A stretch of 64,000 nt of DNA from contig JANEZZ010001866.1 of the NCBI GenBank assembly GCA_026122225.1, forward strand, positions 1,178,001 through 1,242,000. Direction: 5' to 3'. Position 1 is the stretch's first letter, and the number at the start of each line of letters is the position of its first letter. The translations under genes were made by a program, and so were the position numbers. The notes beneath the pieces were generated by a model, which was given only the letters and a program-made list of their open reading frames with translations, ran no database searches and was not told the origin of the DNA. Of the stretch, positions 55,401 through 61,400 are shown in pieces. The DNA is from Heloderma charlesbogerti (lineage: Eukaryota > Chordata > Lepidosauria > Squamata > Helodermatidae).

Positions 55401-58400
55401 ACCGCCACCACCCGCTCAATCACCTTGCCCAAAAGTGGCAGATTTGAGACTGGGCGAAAGTTGTTCAGAACTTGAGGATCCAAGGAGGGCTTCTTTAAGA
55501 GCGGTCTTATCACTGCCTCCTTGAGGGCTGATGGCATCACTCCCTCCTCAAGGGAGGCATTCACCACCGCCTTGATCCCCTCACCCAGTCTCTCTCTGCA
55601 GCCCATAATGAGCCAAGATGGGCAAGGATCAAGTAAGCAGGCGGTTGGCCTTACAGATGAAAGCACCTTGTCCACTTCATCAGGAGGAAGAAGCTGGAAC
55701 CGATCCCACAAAACCGGTTTGCCACAGGCCGCCTCTTGCTCACTAACTGTATCCACAGCGTGCAGAGTAACACACCTAATCTGATCAATTTTATCTGCAA
55801 AGTGCCTTGCCAAGGCCTCACAGGAGGCCTTAGAATGCTCCAGTGGTTCGGGAGCCACAGGACCGACCAGGCTCCGGACCACTTGGAACAGCCTCCTGGG
55901 ACAGCACTCTGCAGACGCGATGGAGGCAGCATAATATTCCTTTTTTGCTGCCTTCACCGCCACATGATAGGCTGAAGATACAGCTCTAGCCCGTGTCTGA
56001 TCGTCTTTGGAGCGAGACGTCCGCCACCGGCGCTCTAGCCGTCTCACCTCCTGTTTCAGAGCTCGTAACCGCGGATTGAACCATGGTGCAGTCCAAGCCC
56101 TGTTCAGGGGGAGAGGGTGTTTCGGAGCCACCTGATCTAATGCCCCAGTGATTGCGGCATTCCAGCCACCCACCAGGGTCTCGACCGAGTGCCCGTTGGC
56201 GTGCCCCAGAGAATCCCCAAGTGCGTTCAGGAATCCATTTGGATCCATAAGACGCCTGGGGCGGACCATTTTAATGGGTCCTCCACCCCTGCGGAGGGGT
56301 TGTGGAACCGAGAAGTCCAACGTCACCAGATAGTGATCTGACCATGACAAGGAGGTGGTGGATATACCCCTGACTTCCAGATCACTCCCCGCTTCTCCAG
56401 AAACAAACACAAGGTCTAGTGCATGACTGGCTACATGGGTGGGCCCAGTTAGAATATGGTGCAGCTCCCAGGAGGCCATGGTCTCCATGAAGTCCCGAGG
56501 TGCTCCTGTGAGGATGGCCTCTGAATGTACGTTGAAGTCCCCCAACACCAATAAGTTAGGGGACTGTACACGCACATCAGAGACCACCTCAAGCACCTCG
56601 GCCAGGGAGTCAGTCGTGCAGCGGGGTGGACGGTACATGAGCAGAATCCCCAGACTGCCCTTCGGGCCCAACCTCCGGTACATGCACTCAGCAACCTTGG
56701 TCTCCCGGAGGTAACAAGATAACAGCCACTCCCCCTCCCTGATCCCCAGCCCTCGGCTGCTGTGCACACGAAAATCCGGCTGGACACATGGCTACAAGGG
56801 TTGGAGCAGCAGCCTCGGCCAGCCAGGTCTCCGTAATACATGCCAGGTCTGCACCCTCATCCAGGATCATGTCATGGATGAGGGAGGTTTTCTGGGTAAC
56901 AGACCTGGCATTGCAGAGCAGCAAACGAAGGCCAGAAGATGGGGTCACGCCTCCCCCAGCCATCCTTTGGCTCTGGACAGGCCCGGAGCAGGGGACAGAT
57001 ACTACATCTCTCCCTCGTTCCCCTTACCTGGCCTGGCCTGCCCCTAGCGCTCCGCCAGCGCCTGCCGCCCAGCCTCGGAATCTTCTGGCCCCCAACACTC
57101 CCCCCACTGCCTCCATCAGGAGGACACATGCCCCCTCGCTCCCGCCTATCAGGCAGGCTACCCACCCCTAAAAACACAACACCTTCCGACCTGAGGGGCT
57201 CATCTTCCGGCATCATATCTTTTAGCCTTGTGTTACGTTCCATGGGGTTTTCTTGGCAAGAATACTGGAGTGGGTTGCCATTTCCTTCTCCAGTGGACCA
57301 CATTTTGTAAGAACTCTCCACCATGACTTGTCGGTCTTGGGTGGCCTTGGGTAGCTTATGGCTTCACTGAGTTATGCAAGCCCCTTCGCCACAACAAGGC
57401 AGTGATCCATGAAGGGGCAGAAGAAGATAAGAGGGTATTTAAAAGAATCAGCCTGTTGCAAAGATTCTGAGCTGCACATTTTGCAGACAGGAGACCTGTT
57501 TACTTCTGAGTAGATATGCAGTAGCTTGGGCTGGAGGTTCCACACCCCTGTTCCAGAAGGTGCTTTACCTTTCAAGAGAATGCAGGAAGTCATCCATACA
57601 CGTCCTGAACAAGGCATCTGCCACGTTGAGTGCACCACAGACCACGCCCAACATGGTGTCCGGCTTCTCTGCCTGCACAGTGGGGAGACAACACAAAAGA
57701 CACCCTCCTTCACACCAAGTATCAGGAATGAATCTGAGCGTGTGGAGATGTCAGGCAGCTCATTCGGAATCTGAATGGGAACAGCCGGAACAGAGGGAGG
57801 CACCCTCCCTGGTGAGCCCAGGTACGGCGAGACTTTCTTCCCAAGACCTTGACACACAGATGGCCCAGCCTGAATGGCTCCTCCATTCCTTCCCCATGTG
57901 AACTTAAGTTTAGGAGGAGGAGGAGGGCGAGGGGTGTGACTTGAGGGAGACTAGGGTCCATCGCAGAGCGAAGCGGGAAAAGCGAGGGGCAGGGCTCAGA
58001 TGCTCCGCCACATTGGCCACTTATGGAAGCCAACGTAGGAGGGTGCCGCCCTAAGGGAGGGGCTTCCCTGCGAAGCAAGTCTGGCAGAGCCGTTCATGCC
58101 CAGACTGCTGGCAACTTCTCGAACTTCCACTTTGTATCCTCTACTGATATTCGTAGATGTGTGGATTAGCTGGTTCGATGCAGTCTGAGAGTCTCCTAGA
58201 ATCTGCATTTGTAAAGAAGCTAGTCGTTAGTGTTGGCCTGAAAGCTTTGTTTCCTGGAGTATGTTGATTGCGAAGGGAGAGGACCAAGGAACGCGACACT
58301 AGGGATGTCAGAGAAATCCACAATAGAACCAAATGAGTTTGGATTTTCATGAATCTGACCCATGGATTCCACAGCAGACTAGCTTTTCCTCTGCTGGGTG

Positions 58401-61400
58401 GATTCCATGGACTTGCGAACTGGTTTCCTATCTTTTCCTGAATTTTGCACAAATTTCACCATAGAAAAATACACAAAATAAAAAAAAGCCAAAAATCCAC
58501 ATTGCCCCCATACACTAAAGCATGAAAATGCACATTTGGGGAGAATTCACACATTTTCGCAAGTGCGAATTTGCACAAATTCGAAAATGAAAAAATCCAA
58601 TTCCATCAATGGGCAATGAAAGGCTTCTGACAGTCTGCAAAACACAGACAGAATGGATTTTACACAACCCCTACTTCACACAAAGGAAGAATTCAGACCC
58701 AGCAGTGGCCACATCGTGGAAATCTTGAGGAAAGTAATGGTTTATTTTTATGCCACTTTTTGTCGAAAAGACCCCCCAACAAAGAAGTACACAAAAGGTT
58801 AAAATAAATACTAGTGCCATGAAATACTCTGTTACAATAAATTACATCAAAACAGCAATGAACGGTAATCATATCTAGAAAATATACTGCATGAAGGGAT
58901 GGTATAAAAAACACCATCATTATAAAAGCTCTGACAAAAAAGGACAGTCTTAATCATTCTTCAGAATGAGGATTAAAGAGGCCAAATGTCCTCCAGAGTG
59001 AAAGACAACTGTACTGCAATCTTCGTGGGTCTACCCCTTAAAGACTGGTCAGAAACTCCAGTTATTGGGAAAAGCTGGTGACTTGATGGAGAGCTAGGCT
59101 GTCTTATGTCCAACTCTCTCTGTCTTCCCAGGCCATCCCTCAGGGTACTAGTTCTGACCTAGAAAGGGCCTGATCAACATGACAACCCCGACTCTACTCC
59201 AATGTTTTATCCACTCCTACAAGAGGTTGAAACTCATGTTTACAATCTATTTGTCACATCTGGGTGGCAAGGGTATATGGAGGGAGGTTTTCAGGGGGCA
59301 GTGGGGAGAGTTCCCCCACAATCGTGAGATTTCCTATGTTCCAAGCATCTCTTACAAGGGTTATAATAAAGATTCAGAATATATTTTAGTGGACAGGTGG
59401 CTATACTGTTGTAGGTTAGTAGAACTTAGTAGTTAATCGCTGTTGTCTGGTTAGAGAAGATCTGTTGTCTACCCCTACCCAGCCTTTGGAATACAATGGA
59501 TCAAAAGCGCATAGGGGAAAATGACTGCAATCTCTCCAAAATATCCTGCTCCAGAAATGTGTTACCTGCACTTTTTCTGCAATCAGGTGATCCAACCAGC
59601 TGGTGTCGATCTCATTGGTTTGGAAGCTCTCCGTCTCCAGCAGCTTGACAAGGTACTCAACTGTCGTCCTGAAGTCACCACGGATGGACAACTCTTTCAG
59701 AGCTACTACTAAGTTTCTGAAATAAACAAGCAGGGGAATAATGTACAGATCTACTTCACGTGTAAAAACGATTAAAAAGCTAGAAACGCAAACCAATAAT
59801 TCGCCTTTAACTTTTTAAAAAACCCTGCTTGATTTATCCAAAATCGAGGGCCAAGAAAGAATTAATCCTACCTGAAATAACATACAGTCTCAGATTAGAT
59901 GTCATGACAACACTTGGCTATTGCAGAAAAATCAATTCTGTGCCTTCTCCTCTTCAATCCCCTAGTGCAGCCTTCCTGAACCTGGAGCACTCCAGATGTG
60001 CTAGACTACAAAGTCCATAATCCCCAGCCAACACCCACAGGCTATTGTGGGGTTCTGGGGTGGCTTGTTAACCATGGCAGGGAGAGAGAATGAGCTGCTG
60101 TAGCTAATTTCTCCTCTGTGATGGTGTGAGATGGGCCACTGGCTGTCACTCTGGGAATTAATCAGCCTAATTTGGGTTGGTGGGGAGACACAGACTTTTT
60201 TGGTGCTGCTTTTGCTAAATTACTGGGACTTGGAAAACATCCAGCAAGTCCCCCATCTCACCCCGGTCCTCTTCACTTTACCCTGCCCCCCGCCTGAAGT
60301 GCTCTGCTCTCCCCAAATGGGGCAGGTGAACCATGACTTTGCTACGCTGCAGGGACCCTGGGTCACCAGAGTGCTTCTCTTAGGGCTTGGAGAGATCCTG
60401 CGCCACTTGGAGGCAGTCCCAGTTCCATGCCTAGCACAGAAGCAGCCCCAACCATTTTCACCACCCACTGGGGTTGACACTAAGGCAATACTGACGAAAT
60501 GGCCTCCTCGCGGTTCTCTCCCCAGGAGAAGCAGTGTCCGAACTGGGAGTCGGCAAACTCGTGCAAGCCGCCGGCGGCCGCCACACTGAAGTATCCCCAG
60601 ACGTTCTTGCTGCTGCGGAAGTTTAGCTCCTGCACTGTGCCGGAGCTGGGCTTGAAACCCTGCAGTGCAAAGAAACAGAGATGAGCAATGAGAGAGCGAT
60701 GAAAGGGAGGGACAGGCTTTAACAAACATTTCATTTCTCTCTAACCCGACTTTCAGGGCAAGCCCTCACAAGGCAGCTTGCAGTAAGAACGTGGGAAGCA
60801 AGACAACAATGGAACTGAAACGTAACAGGTGTTAGCTGACAGCCACTAAGGAAATCTGTACGTAGCTTCCATTTTGTCGGAGGTCTTGCGTACTGTAGAA
60901 ATAGGAAAAATAAAACAAATGGATTTTAGTTTTGATGGCTGTGGAGAAGCACTAAAAAAACTCCACGTGGCCAGTGCCTGGGGGCATCCCCAAAACCAGA
61001 AGGGGGAAGAGCTCCCTATTGGCTAGAAGGTGAAACTTCAGCGCCCTGTGCAGCTCTTCCCTTGGCCCCCACGCAACCAACCCTCTTCTCCCGGAACCTT
61101 CAAGCCCTCCAGCCCCCAAAGTTCTCTGTACCCTTCCTGCTTCAGAGTTCACCCGCAGCTTGCCAAAAGGTTCAGAATGCTTTAGGATGCTAGATCCTGG
61201 AAACAGCTACATAAAATCTGGCAGATTCCAATAAATCACGTTTTATTGTATTTTATTACTGCTGCTGCTCTTTGCTGTTTCATCTGTATTATATGTTTTC
61301 AGATTTAAAAGTTGTTAGACTGTGCTTTTATATTTACATTTGAAATGGTAAGCTTTGTCCATTACGTTTATTATTTGTATTTCTTAACATATTTTTGGAC

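Larger units (their letters stand above)
51001..57416 (-). mobile_element. Full-length BovB (RTE clade) LINE, split by L2
   Basis: Without the inserted L2 and one duplication copy the element is about 3.2 kb, the usual BovB length. It is flanked by GCAGAAGA at 50993-51000 and 57417-57424. The 3' end has CAACAACA repeats. Its protein reads in broken frames: endonuclease ([21 protein letters not shown]), reverse transcriptase ([22 protein letters not shown]) and C-terminus ([14 protein letters not shown]). BovB is known to have spread horizontally among squamates, ruminants and others. It lies in the sense direction of ACACB. Confidence 0.93.
50684..57550. mobile_element. hAT-like element split by BovB
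   Basis: The outer ends are CAGGGGTGGGGAAACG at 50684 and the inverted CCACACCCCTG ending at 57550, a common hAT-type terminus. Immediately outside BovB, 50876-51000 and 57418-57540 are inverted matches of each other over about 120 bp (for example GGAGACTTGTTTGCTTGTGAG and GGAGACCTGTTTACTTCTGAG). Without the insertions the element would be about 440 bp. No 8-bp duplication is visible, so two opposed copies are an alternative. Confidence 0.55.

Noticed and set aside
50676..57558. 8-bp hAT target duplication around the outer element
   Set aside because: The flanks CCACAGGT and TTCCAGAA do not match, so the hAT layer stays a moderate-confidence call.
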